From G963678255 sp963678255 (GTDB lineage: Bacteria > Cloacimonadota > Cloacimonadia > Cloacimonadales > WRIO01): 64,000 nucleotides of DNA. Under the pieces are notes generated by a model that saw only the letters and a list, made by a program, of their open reading frames with translations, was not told the origin of the DNA and searched no databases. The translations under genes and the position numbers were made by a program. Numbering within the stretch: position 1 is the first letter of the stretch; the number at the start of each line of letters is the position of its first letter. Below, piece after piece: positions 8,305 through 17,139 of this stretch. The DNA is taken from the NCBI GenBank assembly GCA_963678255.2, contig CAXXTW010000001.1, forward strand, positions 1,116,001 through 1,180,000, given 5' to 3'.

Positions 8305-9747
8305 ATGAATTATAAGATAGCTTTGTGTTTAGTAATGATTTTCTCCGCAAACTTTCTAATGGCTGCCATTTCGGAAAAACAAGTTTCAATTATTGAAAAC
8401 CTCATAATGAATCAGCATCTCTCCGATAACCAAATAGATCAAGAATATCTGGAGTCTTGCCAAAGATTAAATATCAGATATTCGGATGCTTGTGATAAAT
8501 GTCTTTTCGGTTTCGAATCCTTTTCTGAGTTTAAAACAGATTTACTCGGGAAAAGTTTGGCTTTTCAAACAATACAAATAGATTCTGTTTTTTCTAAAAT
8601 AATAATCACAAATCAATCTAAAGATTCTAAAACAATCTTCTTAAAAAAAGATAGACTAATTTCCTCTGCTTTTTATTATAGACAAATAAGTCAAACTTAT
8701 GAGTGCCAATATTATAAGTATTATTTCTCTGATTCAACTCGTTTTAATCAGTTTGCTTCGAATTATCTGGATAATGAAACAGATAAATTCTTAAAGAATG
8801 TAGGACTTAACAAGGATTCGATGAAAGTTAACCTTCTAAAAACTAAAAAAATTAACTATATAATCTGTAAAGATATGGATGAAATGGAGTGTATCACTGG
8901 ATTTAGAACTAATGGTATTGCCCTGTTAAATGAGGACACAATTGTCTCTATTGATCCAGCTCATTTTCATGAAGCGATTCATATACTGATAAATTTTGTA
9001 ACGGAAAAACCATTTTTATATACTCATCCCCTTTTTCAAGAAGGGTTGGCTGTCGCTCTTGGTGGAAGAAGTGGAAGATCTGCTGAAACTATGATCGAAG
9101 CAGGGAAGTTTTTAACGGATGCAGGCTTTATCTGCGTTTCTGATCTTTTTAACATTCAGGATTTTAACCAAACAGATCCTTCTATAAGCTATCCTGTCAG
9201 TGCTTACGTTGTAACTGCTGAACTTTCAGAAGGCTATGATCACTTTTTAAAACTCTATCGGAAATATTCAGGGAATGCTCAACAGATCAATCAAATGATC
9301 ATCAATCAAAATGACCTCATAAATCAAAATAAACGTGACTCTCTAACCTCCAAATATAATGCTCCTTTTAACACGAAAAATATAAATAAAAAGCAATTAT
9401 CAAAAAAAGAAAACTGGACGATATCTGAGATTTCAAATAATAATTCAAATGATTATTGTTATTCTCTCATTATAAAAAAAGGGATTTATCTCTTTGAAAT
9501 TGATAAAAGAATAAATGGATTTAAAAGCAGAATCTTTGCTGAAAATCTTCCCAATACTAATTACAAACAACAAAGATATTTACTAAAAGTTGATGAAAAT
9601 GAATGCATTCTTTATGATCTTTTCCTTGAAAAAATTATCTATATGATTAGTAACGGATTCTCTGATCAACCATTAATCATAGAACAAAAAAACAATACTA
9701 TCAGCCTAAACACAAATTATGAACTTTTAATCAAATTGTTGAAATAA
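8305..9747 (+). CDS. Predicted secreted zinc metalloprotease, gluzincin type
   Basis: The protein starts with a clear signal peptide ('MNYKIALCLVMIFSANFLMAA'-like, cleavage near residue 20). A zinc-protease motif HEAIH is at residues 222-226, and a downstream 'FQEGLAVALGG' supplies the third ligand, E246. HExxH followed about 20 residues later by EGLA is the signature of gluzincin peptidases of the MA clan. I assign no closer family. The N-terminal 200 residues and the C-terminal 150 residues are unrecognised. The gene starts only 20 bases after the right candidate end of the IS1634 element, so the insertion may have displaced its promoter. Confidence 0.65.
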   Translation: MNYKIALCLVMIFSANFLMAAISEKQVSIIENLIMNQHLSDNQIDQEYLESCQRLNIRYSDACDKCLFGFESFSEFKTDLLGKSLAFQTIQIDSVFSKIIITNQSKDSKTIFLKKDRLISSAFYYRQISQTYECQYYKYYFSDSTRFNQFASNYLDNETDKFLKNVGLNKDSMKVNLLKTKKINYIICKDMDEMECITGFRTNGIALLNEDTIVSIDPAHFHEAIHILINFVTEKPFLYTHPLFQEGLAVALGGRSGRSAETMIEAGKFLTDAGFICVSDLFNIQDFNQTDPSISYPVSAYVVTAELSEGYDHFLKLYRKYSGNAQQINQMIINQNDLINQNKRDSLTSKYNAPFNTKNINKKQLSKKENWTISEISNNNSNDYCYSLIIKKGIYLFEIDKRINGFKSRIFAENLPNTNYKQQRYLLKVDENECILYDLFLEKIIYMISNGFSDQPLIIEQKNNTISLNTNYELLIKLLK

Positions 9748-9768
9748 GGGTTTAGTCTAGAAGGACTG

Positions 9769-11118
9769 TTATGGAATTATTTTAAACTCTTCTTTTAAAT
9801 ACTGTCCCAAGTTGTCTAAATCAGGGAACATTGTTTTTCTTGAAAAACCTATAGATTCTAATTCTTTTAAAATTTCTTTCTTATTAGTTACTATATACTT
9901 TTCGTAAGTAGATTCGTCAATTTTTGATGGAAATAGTTTAAATGTATTCATTCCAAATAGAAGGAAATATCCTTCTTGTTTTGTTATTCGGTTATTATTC
10001 CATACCGGCCTCAAAATAGAATAAGAGAATAAATCAAAAATATCTAAACTGCCATTTAAAAAAGTATTTAGCTCATATTGTTTTTTTTCACTGTAAAATT
10101 TCTTTAATATATTTATCACTTTTTCACCAATTTTTTCTTTTAATTCATCAATTTCATCCATTATGGCATTAATATTTTGATTATCATCTTTATTTTCAAG
10201 AATAGTCTGTAATTCCTTATTTAACAATAGAGACATCTCATCGTAGTTTTCAAAGAAGACATTATACTTAATATTAATAAATTTATCCAATAAAGAAAAA
10301 AGTTTGTAGTTGGACCCGATCTTATATTTCTCAGAGTTTAGAACATCAGTTATTAATCGCCAAGTATTCTCAGAAATATCATGTAAGTCTGTATAGTCAT
10401 TATTAATTTGTCGTTTCATTTCATGCAGAGCTCCGGTAAAATCGTATTCTTTAAATTTATCCAAAATGTTATTTAATGCTCTAAAATAACATGAATAGAA
10501 ATAAAAATTATTACTCCCAGTAATTTTGCTTTTAATTTTAAAAATATCTTTATAATCAAGCTTACAGTCTTTTAAATCTTCAGAAAATGTATATAAATCA
10601 TCTAGGATTGAGTTAAGGTGATCAAAAAGAGACACATTAAAATCACATGGTAACAAGCCAATACTTGCAATTAAATTAGGCTTTGAATCAATCGTATAAT
10701 TTACATTATCCTTTAAAACTTTAAAAATAAATAACTCTCCCTTTTCCTCTTCTTGCTTAGAACAAGAAAAATATAAAGCGACTAAAGGGTTAGACGTTAA
10801 ATCTAACAATCTTGTTGGAATACCATGATGTTGCATAATTATTAGTTTTTCCAAATCAGAGTTAGTATTAATAAATGAGGAGGGTAATGATGAAATAGCT
10901 TCTTTAATAATCTGATCTTCATTAATTATTAGATTATCTCTGTAAATTGTTGGAAGTAAAGGGAATTTAATCTCTGAATGACCCCTATAAAGTAACAGTT
11001 TATTATTTTCTTTTTGTTGTTCTATTATCTTCATTACATCATTTATGCTTCTAATAGTATTTTTTTCTTCTATTTCTCTCATTGCAGCATTTACTCTGTT
11101 TTTATACTCTTGATTCAT
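9769..11118 (-). CDS. FRG-domain protein
   Basis: The N-terminal half carries an FRG domain: 'LLLYRGHSEIKFPLLPTIYR' with the name-giving (F/Y)RG motif at residues 44-46, then 'QHHGIPTRLLDLTSNPLVALYFSC', the second conserved block. FRG proteins are of unsettled biochemistry; some occur in phage-defence and toxin contexts. The remaining 250 residues are helical and charged, with no recognised domain. It faces the metalloprotease gene tail to tail. The TTGACA-17-ATTATT promoter (11162-11134) lies immediately before the start, giving a very short leader. Its position next to mobile elements suggests accessory DNA. Confidence 0.8.
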   Translation of the reverse strand: MNQEYKNRVNAAMREIEEKNTIRSINDVMKIIEQQKENNKLLLYRGHSEIKFPLLPTIYRDNLIINEDQIIKEAISSLPSSFINTNSDLEKLIIMQHHGIPTRLLDLTSNPLVALYFSCSKQEEEKGELFIFKVLKDNVNYTIDSKPNLIASIGLLPCDFNVSLFDHLNSILDDLYTFSEDLKDCKLDYKDIFKIKSKITGSNNFYFYSCYFRALNNILDKFKEYDFTGALHEMKRQINNDYTDLHDISENTWRLITDVLNSEKYKIGSNYKLFSLLDKFINIKYNVFFENYDEMSLLLNKELQTILENKDDNQNINAIMDEIDELKEKIGEKVINILKKFYSEKKQYELNTFLNGSLDIFDLFSYSILRPVWNNNRITKQEGYFLLFGMNTFKLFPSKIDESTYEKYIVTNKKEILKELESIGFSRKTMFPDLDNLGQYLKEEFKIIP

Positions 11119-11133
11119 AATTACCTCAATAAT

Positions 11134-11162
11134 AATAATGGCAATTCTTTTTCATATGTCAA
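11134..11162 (-). promoter_or_regulatory. Promoter of the FRG-domain gene
   Basis: On the minus strand TTGACA (11162-11157) and ATTATT (11139-11134) are 17 bases apart, directly upstream of the GAGGT ribosome site and ATG. Confidence 0.55.
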
Positions 11163-11380
11163 CAAAAAACTGTGGAAACTTAACGATATGTTCTGAGATA
11201 CTGTCAAAAAGATATTAAAGACTTTAATTGCTAACCCCCTATTCCAAATTCAAAAAACAACCATTCTGATCATTTAAAATAATCTATCAATTAATTATCA
11301 TTTATCTGCAGTGCTCCCTGCCCTGCCCTGCTCTACCTTTTACTTTATTTATATAAAATTTAAAAATTACTAAAAAAACA
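11163..11380. other. Intergenic region, no gene seen
   Basis: This A/T-rich stretch separates divergent genes. It holds 'tatctgcagtgctccctgccctgccctgc', in pieces reminiscent of the TATCTG hairpin modules but without a proper stem. No ORF or terminator is visible. Confidence 0.4.
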
Positions 11381-11416
11381 TTGACTTTTACAGACATTTG
11401 TGTACATTTGTGTACA
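11381..11416 (+). promoter_or_regulatory. Promoter with tandem 10-bp operator-like repeat upstream of the Ehr operon
   Basis: TTGACT (11381-11386) and TACATT (11403-11408) are 16 bases apart. Overlapping the -10 is a tandem 'acatttgtgt' repeat (11394-11403 and 11404-11413, then aca), which places two TGTACA palindromes exactly one helical turn apart. This is a natural site for a dimeric or oligomeric regulator, perhaps the HTH-EIIA protein encoded directly downstream. Confidence 0.5.
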
Positions 11417-11435
11417 AAATTCAAGGGAGTATAAA

Positions 11436-12128
11436 GTGAATTTAAAGATAAAAGAAATTTGCGAACTGCTGAATGTCTCCGAAAAAACAGTTTATCGTTG
11501 GATTCAGGCTAATAAAATACCCTTTTACAAAATTAATAGCCAATACCGTTTCAATAAGGCTGAAATCAATGAGTGGATTTTAAAGAATAATATGCCTGTA
11601 ACTGAGCAAATACTAGATTTGAAAACAACTGAAAATCCTGTTTCTATTTACAATCTGATTTGTCAGGGAGGGATCTATTATAATATTCAAGGGATTACTT
11701 TAATGGAAGTCTTCAGAAATTTTATTTCTATCATGAATCTGCCTGAAGAAATCAATCCTCAAAATTTACTCTCTACTTTGATGGAAAGAGAAGAATTGAT
11801 GCCGACCTCGATGGGGAACGGAATAGCTTTCCCTCATCCCAGAAGCCCTATTATTACTGATTTAAAGCAAGAAAGTATTTCTGTGGTCTTTATTGATAAA
11901 CCTATAAATTATTTCTCTGTGGATGAGTCCAGTCTGCACACCCTTTTTATCATTCTTAGTGCAAATCCTAAAAGACATCTGGAAATTCTTTCAAAACTAA
12001 GTTTTACCTGTCAGGACTCATTATTTCTAAAATTACTTCAAGATAGAAGTGATAAAAATCTCATTCTTGACTGCATTCAGAATAAGGAAAATGAATGGAA
12101 TAAGAGAAGGAGAGGAAATCTTGTTTAA
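11436..12128 (+). CDS. HTH - PTS EIIA-like regulator of the Ehr operon
   Basis: A MerR/excisionase-type helix-turn-helix occupies residues 1-52 ('ICELLNVSEKTVYRWIQ'). A PtsN-like EIIA domain spans about 75-225, and its phospho-acceptor histidine is plausibly H134 in 'GNGIAFPHPR'. The start is the GTG preceded by AAGGGAG; this begins the protein exactly at the HTH. An upstream GTG would add 12 residues from the operator. The gene is first in the hydrogenase-like operon and overlaps the next gene by 8 bases, so it probably senses phosphorylation or energy state and controls this operon. Known family members sit at the same place next to group 4 hydrogenase-like clusters. Confidence 0.85.
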   Translation: MNLKIKEICELLNVSEKTVYRWIQANKIPFYKINSQYRFNKAEINEWILKNNMPVTEQILDLKTTENPVSIYNLICQGGIYYNIQGITLMEVFRNFISIMNLPEEINPQNLLSTLMEREELMPTSMGNGIAFPHPRSPIITDLKQESISVVFIDKPINYFSVDESSLHTLFIILSANPKRHLEILSKLSFTCQDSLFLKLLQDRSDKNLILDCIQNKENEWNKRRRGNLV

Positions 12129-14097
12129 TTTTTTTTCGCTCTCTGTGATTCTGATTATAGCATCTTCTTTTATGACCTTCTTAAGCTCTGATGAATTAAG
12201 AAAAAAACTTCAAACCTCTTTATTTTTTGTTGCGATGGGTTTTCTGAGTTCACTTGCTTTATCTGTTTTATCTCAAAACACTGTAAAAACTTATGAATTA
12301 ATATTAAAACAACCTTTTAACACCGTTGATTTTGTTTTTGATCCCTTATCCTCAATCTTCATAATTGTCATATCAGTCATATCTTTTTTAGGATTACTCT
12401 ATACTTTTGGCTATCTTAATCATTATAAAGACAAAAAACGTAATAAATTACATGTGTTTATTCTACACTACTTTATATTATCAATGTTACTTGTTGTCAC
12501 CACTCAAAATGCCTTGTTCTTTCTTTTAGTATGGGAAATGATGTCTCTAAGTTCTTTCTTATTGCTGAATTTTGAAAGTGAAAAAAAAGAAGTGATGAGT
12601 GCAGGTATCGTCTATTTTATCTGGATGCATGTCTGTGTTCTCTTCTTGATTTTTGCTTTTGCTATGGCTTCCATCCATAGTCATAATAGCTTTTCTTTTA
12701 ATGATTTTAAAACTCTAATGGCAAATGATCCTGCTTCAAAAACAGTTTTATGGTTATTCTTTATTGGTTTTGCCATAAAAGCTGGTTTCTTCCCTTTTCA
12801 CTCTTGGTTGATAAAAGCCCATCCAGCTGCCCCTGCTAATGTCTCAGGACTTATGTCAGGTGTCATGCTTAAAGTGGCTATATATGCCATACTTAGGATG
12901 ATTAATATTTTCCCCCCTCAAACTCTCAACTTTGCTTTAACTGTGCTCTTTGTTTCCTTAATATCAGCTTTATGGGGTATAATCTACTCCTTGATTCAAA
13001 AAGATATAAAAAAATCTTTAGCCTATTCTTCTGTTGAAAATATCGGGATCATTGGTATAGGCATCGGCATCGGATTATTGGGTCAGTTCAAAAGCAATTC
13101 TTTGGTGATGTTCTTAGGTTATTCAGGCGCCTTGTTTCATGTTATTAATCATTCCATTTATAAAACTATGCTGTTCTTCAGCAGTGGGAATATCTATCAG
13201 TTTACTCATGAAAAAAATATTAATTTGCTGGGTGGTTTGATAAAACCTCTATTTCTTACTGCTCCTCCTGCATTAATCGCCTGTCTTGCTATCTCAGCTT
13301 TGCCACCTTTTAGTGGGTTTATTAGTGAATTGTTAATCTATGTAGCTCTCTTCAAAGGGATTATTTCCTCTACACCTGAGTTCTCATTGATTTTTATCTC
13401 TTCAATTATTGTGCTTTCTATTGTTGGGGTAATCGCTCTTGTTTCATTTACTCGATTCTTTTCCTTTATCTTTTTGGGAAATCCCAGAACGAACTATTCT
13501 AAAAAAGAAAAAATGGATTTGTTAAACATACCCCTCTATGCATATGCAACTCTTTTGCTTTTAATCAGTTTCTTCCCTGCTTTTGTTTTAAGATTTATTT
13601 TAAAAGCAGTTACTTCTTTAACAGTTGTTACTGAATTTCAAGGTTTAACAGAAATCATTAATCTCCTTGAGAAAATGTCATTCTATTCAATTATTTTTGT
13701 CTTAATTACACTTGCTCTGTTTTTATTAAAAAAACTCTTAACAATAAAACAAAGGATTGTTTATACAAAAACGTGGGATTGCGGTTTTCAGGCAGGAACA
13801 CATAAAATGCAATATAATGGTTCTTCTTATTCCTCTAGTTTTTATGAATTAATCCAACCCTTGATTAGAAAAAAAGTAAATCAGGATGTATTGAAAGAAG
13901 TATTTCCTGAGAAAATTAATAGTAAGTCCTTATACCATGATATTTTTGAAACCAGTTTTAATAAATATGTGAATCCTTTTCTTCAAAAAATGCTCACATT
14001 ATTTACTAATTTCCAAAGTGGTAATACTCAAAATTATCTTTTATATGGTATTATATTTTTAGTAATTGTCTTTTTATATGTCACTTTTATAGGATAG
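12121..14097 (+). CDS. hyfB: Ehr/hydrogenase-4-like membrane subunit B (antiporter-like)
   Basis: This large multi-pass membrane protein is of the HyfB/NuoL-MrpA antiporter family and probably moves ions when the complex turns over. The proton_antipo_M core includes 'FAIKAGFFPFHSWLIKAHPA' and 'ANVSGLMSGVMLKVAIYAIL', with the conserved lysines and histidine, and 'KKSLAYSSVENIG'. The C-terminal soluble stretch 'TWDCGFQAGTHKMQYNGSSY' is typical of HyfB. The TTG start is preferred because AGGAGAGG precedes it at proper spacing and it overlaps the regulator gene; an in-frame ATG at 12091 is the alternative. It gives about 658 residues, a usual size. Confidence 0.9.
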   Translation: MFNFFSLSVILIIASSFMTFLSSDELRKKLQTSLFFVAMGFLSSLALSVLSQNTVKTYELILKQPFNTVDFVFDPLSSIFIIVISVISFLGLLYTFGYLNHYKDKKRNKLHVFILHYFILSMLLVVTTQNALFFLLVWEMMSLSSFLLLNFESEKKEVMSAGIVYFIWMHVCVLFLIFAFAMASIHSHNSFSFNDFKTLMANDPASKTVLWLFFIGFAIKAGFFPFHSWLIKAHPAAPANVSGLMSGVMLKVAIYAILRMINIFPPQTLNFALTVLFVSLISALWGIIYSLIQKDIKKSLAYSSVENIGIIGIGIGIGLLGQFKSNSLVMFLGYSGALFHVINHSIYKTMLFFSSGNIYQFTHEKNINLLGGLIKPLFLTAPPALIACLAISALPPFSGFISELLIYVALFKGIISSTPEFSLIFISSIIVLSIVGVIALVSFTRFFSFIFLGNPRTNYSKKEKMDLLNIPLYAYATLLLLISFFPAFVLRFILKAVTSLTVVTEFQGLTEIINLLEKMSFYSIIFVLITLALFLLKKLLTIKQRIVYTKTWDCGFQAGTHKMQYNGSSYSSSFYELIQPLIRKKVNQDVLKEVFPEKINSKSLYHDIFETSFNKYVNPFLQKMLTLFTNFQSGNTQNYLLYGIIFLVIVFLYVTFIG

Positions 14098-14100
14098 ATT

Positions 14101-15030
14101 ATGTATTATAACTTATTTAATCTCTTTGTTATTCTGCTTTTTCCCTTTCTGTTTTTGGGCTTATTGGGAAAATTTAAAGCTTTTTGGTCAGGGAAAATTG
14201 GACCTTCTGTCCTTCAGCCTTTTTATGAATTTAATAGATTATTAAAAAAAGATCAAGTCATTAGTTCAACAACTTCTTTCATTTTCAAAATTACACCTGT
14301 TATTTCCTTAAGTACAGTTGTCTTTGCTTCTTTAATTGTTCCTCTTTCGGGAAATATATCTTTTTTTAACTTCTCAGCAAACTATGTTGTCTTTTGTTTT
14401 ATACTGGCATTGGGCAGATTCTTTATGATTATATCTGCTTTAGATACCGGGTCAAGCTTTGAAGGTATGGGAGCTAATAGAGAATCTATTTTCTCTGCTT
14501 TTGTTGAACCTGCTTTGTTTATACTGATCTCCTCATTTTTATTGCTGAATAACAACATGTTAAACTTCTCAGATCTTATCAATACTATTAAAATTGATAA
14601 TACCGTATCTATTGTTATTCAAACCCTCACAGTTATTATTTTGCTGGTAATCATTCTAATTGAAGGTTGTCGAATCCCCGTTGATGACCCTAAAACGCAT
14701 CTTGAATTAACCATGATTCACGAAGTAATGATCCTTGATAATTCTGGGATTGATTTAGCCATTATTACCTATACTTCCGGATTAAAAATTATCCTTTTCT
14801 CTTCAATAATCTCCAATATCTTAATCCCAGATTCCCTACCCTTCTGCATTAATATTCTGGCATTTTCATCTCTGACTGTTATTATTGCTTTTTGTGTGGC
14901 CACCATTGAATCTACTATTGCCAGATTTAGAATATCTCATGTACCTCAGTTTCTCTTTTTAATGATTTCTTTAGCTTTAATCATTCTTTCATTAATAATT
15001 CTCTATCTTAGCGGAGGTTTTAATGGCTAA
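14101..15030 (+). CDS. hyfC: Ehr/hydrogenase-4-like membrane subunit C (NuoH-like)
   Basis: This is a 309-residue membrane protein of the NuoH/HyfC/HycD family, which links the hydrophilic arm to the antiporter subunits. Conserved loops are visible: 'GKIGPSVLQPFYEFNRLLKKD' near residues 30-50, 'GRFFMIISALDTGSSFEGMGANRE' about 100-125, and the acidic 'EGCRIPVDDPKTHLELTMIHE' about 188-210. These loops carry the charged residues that couple electron transfer to ion movement. It starts three bases after hyfB and its end overlaps hyfE by 8 bases. Confidence 0.92.
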   Translation: MYYNLFNLFVILLFPFLFLGLLGKFKAFWSGKIGPSVLQPFYEFNRLLKKDQVISSTTSFIFKITPVISLSTVVFASLIVPLSGNISFFNFSANYVVFCFILALGRFFMIISALDTGSSFEGMGANRESIFSAFVEPALFILISSFLLLNNNMLNFSDLINTIKIDNTVSIVIQTLTVIILLVIILIEGCRIPVDDPKTHLELTMIHEVMILDNSGIDLAIITYTSGLKIILFSSIISNILIPDSLPFCINILAFSSLTVIIAFCVATIESTIARFRISHVPQFLFLMISLALIILSLIILYLSGGFNG

Positions 15031-15658
15031 TCTTTTTATTGTTCTGTTTAGTTTTACTCTTTTACTCGCTACCTTGACTGGAAGGATTGGTAAGTATGTT
15101 AGTATTCTTGCCATTCAGGGAGCTATGCTGTTTTTTATTGTTGTAAGTAATTTTCAACAGACTGATTGGTTTACTTTTGTTTTTCTTGCTTTTGAAACTT
15201 TGGCTTTCAAAACAATTGCTGTACCATATATTCTTAATTATATTATTAAAAAAAATGACATTACCCGCGAAAGAAATGCGAATATCCCTGCTTTTTCATC
15301 TTTATTTATTACCAGTTTATTTTTAGTACTTGGTTTTGTGCTTGCTTATATTGCCAAAAAGTATAATCCTGAAATTACAACTTTATACTTTGGAGTGGCT
15401 GTTTCTACTATTATTACAGCTTTCTTTTTTATATTAACCAGAAAAAAACTCATCTCTCATGTTATGGGTTACTTAATACTTGAAAACGGTATTTTTCTGG
15501 CTTCATTATCTGTTACTCATGAAATGCCAATTCTAGTTAATGTCGGAGTCTTGCTGGATATCTTCTTAGCTGTACTCTTATTGGGTGTCTTTGTAAATCA
15601 AATAAGTAATGAATTCGATGACTTTGATATTCATCATTTATCAAATTTAAAGGATTAA
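15023..15658 (+). CDS. hyfE: Ehr/hydrogenase-4-like membrane subunit E
   Basis: This is a 211-residue HyfE-type membrane protein related to NuoK/MrpC. It has about six hydrophobic segments. The family region 'LISHVMGYLILENGIFLASLSV' (in two parts about residues 141-162) contains the buried Glu, and the C-terminus 'DDFDIHHLSNLKD' is like other HyfE proteins. It overlaps the end of hyfC and is followed at three bases by hyfF, consistent with one operon. Confidence 0.9.
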   Translation: MANLFIVLFSFTLLLATLTGRIGKYVSILAIQGAMLFFIVVSNFQQTDWFTFVFLAFETLAFKTIAVPYILNYIIKKNDITRERNANIPAFSSLFITSLFLVLGFVLAYIAKKYNPEITTLYFGVAVSTIITAFFFILTRKKLISHVMGYLILENGIFLASLSVTHEMPILVNVGVLLDIFLAVLLLGVFVNQISNEFDDFDIHHLSNLKD

Positions 15659-15661
15659 TTT

Positions 15662-17128
15662 ATGATAGATCTTCTGTTCTTAATCTCATTGATTTCAATT
15701 ATCCTCCTGATTTTTAATAAAAAAGAATTTCTTAACCAATACATTCTCATCATAAATGCATCCTGCTGGTTTTTGTTATCTGCAATCTTTTGTTTATTTA
15801 GCTTACCCGTTGCTAAACTATTCCCGATGCTTTTTCAGATATATTCTGTCTTACCGACTTCCTTTGTTCTCCCTGATTATTTTTTTATTGATACGATTAA
15901 TATTTATTTTTTAACCCTGACAGCTTTGCTTTATTTAGGAATTTCTATCTATAATTATCATTTTATAACTAGCTCGGATCAGCCTATAGAAAGAAAAAAC
16001 TTTTACTCTATTTGCTTTATTATCTTTGTATTTTCTATGACTGGTCTCATTCTAAGCACTCATCTTACTCTGCTTTGGGTGTTTATTGAACTCTCAACTT
16101 TAGCTTCTACGTTTTTAATCATTTATGATAAAAGTAAAAACTCTTTGGAAGCTGGATGGAAATATCTGTTTATTTGTTCGATTGGGATTGCGCTTGCCTT
16201 TTTGGGTATTATCTTATTAACGATTGGTTTGGGACATAATCATTCTCTATTTTTTAAAGATCTTTATAAAATGGCAAAATCTATTAATCCCTTTTGGCTG
16301 AAAACTTCTTATATCTTTATCCTTATTGGTATCGGTACAAAAATGGGCTTGGCACCTGTTCATACTTGGTTGCCTGATGCACATTCAGAAGCCCCTTCTC
16401 CTATCTCAGCCATGCTTTCTGGTGGATTGTTGAACGTGGCTTTTCTTGGTATTTTCAGAGTACATAAGTTGATGATATTGGCTGGTCAAAAAACTCTTAC
16501 TGACAATTTGTTAATGCTTATGGGATTTATGTCTCTCTTTGTTTGCGCAATATATATGTTTAAAGTGAAAAATTATAAAAGAATGTTAGCTTATTCTTCT
16601 GTTGAAAATATGGGAATTATTGCCATTGGTACTGCCATTGGAGGAATAGGATTTTATGCAGCTCTGCTTCATATGCTTGCCCATTCCTTAACAAAAACTT
16701 CTCTCTTTCTTACCGCTGGAAATATGTATCAACTTCATCATACTAAAATTATAAATAAAGTGACAGGATTACTAAAAAATTATCCGTTAAATGGCTATCT
16801 TTTATTACTTGGTTTTTTAAGTATTAGTGGTATTCCTCCTTTCCCTATCTTTATTACTGAATTCTATATTGTAAAAGGATTTTTGCAAAATAATCAAATA
16901 TTCTATGCTGTCTCTTTTGTTTTTCTGATCACCTTTATTATTGCTGGTATGGGTATTAAAATATTCCAGATGCTCTTTAAAAAAAGCTCTGAAGATAAAA
17001 TAAAAGTGAAGCTCCCTTTTTCTGCTTACATCACTCAAATAGTATTTTTTGCTTTGTTGATTATCCTTGGCTGTTATATGCCTGATTTTATTCACAAACT
17101 GATCGTTTATTCTTCATTCTCACTTTAA
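15662..17128 (+). CDS. hyfF: Ehr/hydrogenase-4-like membrane subunit F (antiporter-like)
   Basis: This is a second NuoL/M/N-like antiporter module of 488 residues with about fourteen membrane spans. The core motifs 'GIGTKMGLAPVHTWLPDAHS' and 'EAPSPISAMLSGGLLNVAFL' hold the proton-path Lys and His, and 'YKRMLAYSSVENMGIIAIG' is the usual following block. The complex therefore has two antiporter-like pumps (HyfB and HyfF) and no HyfD copy. It lies 3 bases after hyfE and 11 bases before the large subunit gene. Confidence 0.92.
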   Translation: MIDLLFLISLISIILLIFNKKEFLNQYILIINASCWFLLSAIFCLFSLPVAKLFPMLFQIYSVLPTSFVLPDYFFIDTINIYFLTLTALLYLGISIYNYHFITSSDQPIERKNFYSICFIIFVFSMTGLILSTHLTLLWVFIELSTLASTFLIIYDKSKNSLEAGWKYLFICSIGIALAFLGIILLTIGLGHNHSLFFKDLYKMAKSINPFWLKTSYIFILIGIGTKMGLAPVHTWLPDAHSEAPSPISAMLSGGLLNVAFLGIFRVHKLMILAGQKTLTDNLLMLMGFMSLFVCAIYMFKVKNYKRMLAYSSVENMGIIAIGTAIGGIGFYAALLHMLAHSLTKTSLFLTAGNMYQLHHTKIINKVTGLLKNYPLNGYLLLLGFLSISGIPPFPIFITEFYIVKGFLQNNQIFYAVSFVFLITFIIAGMGIKIFQMLFKKSSEDKIKVKLPFSAYITQIVFFALLIILGCYMPDFIHKLIVYSSFSL

Positions 17129-17139
17129 TCGGAGAAAAT

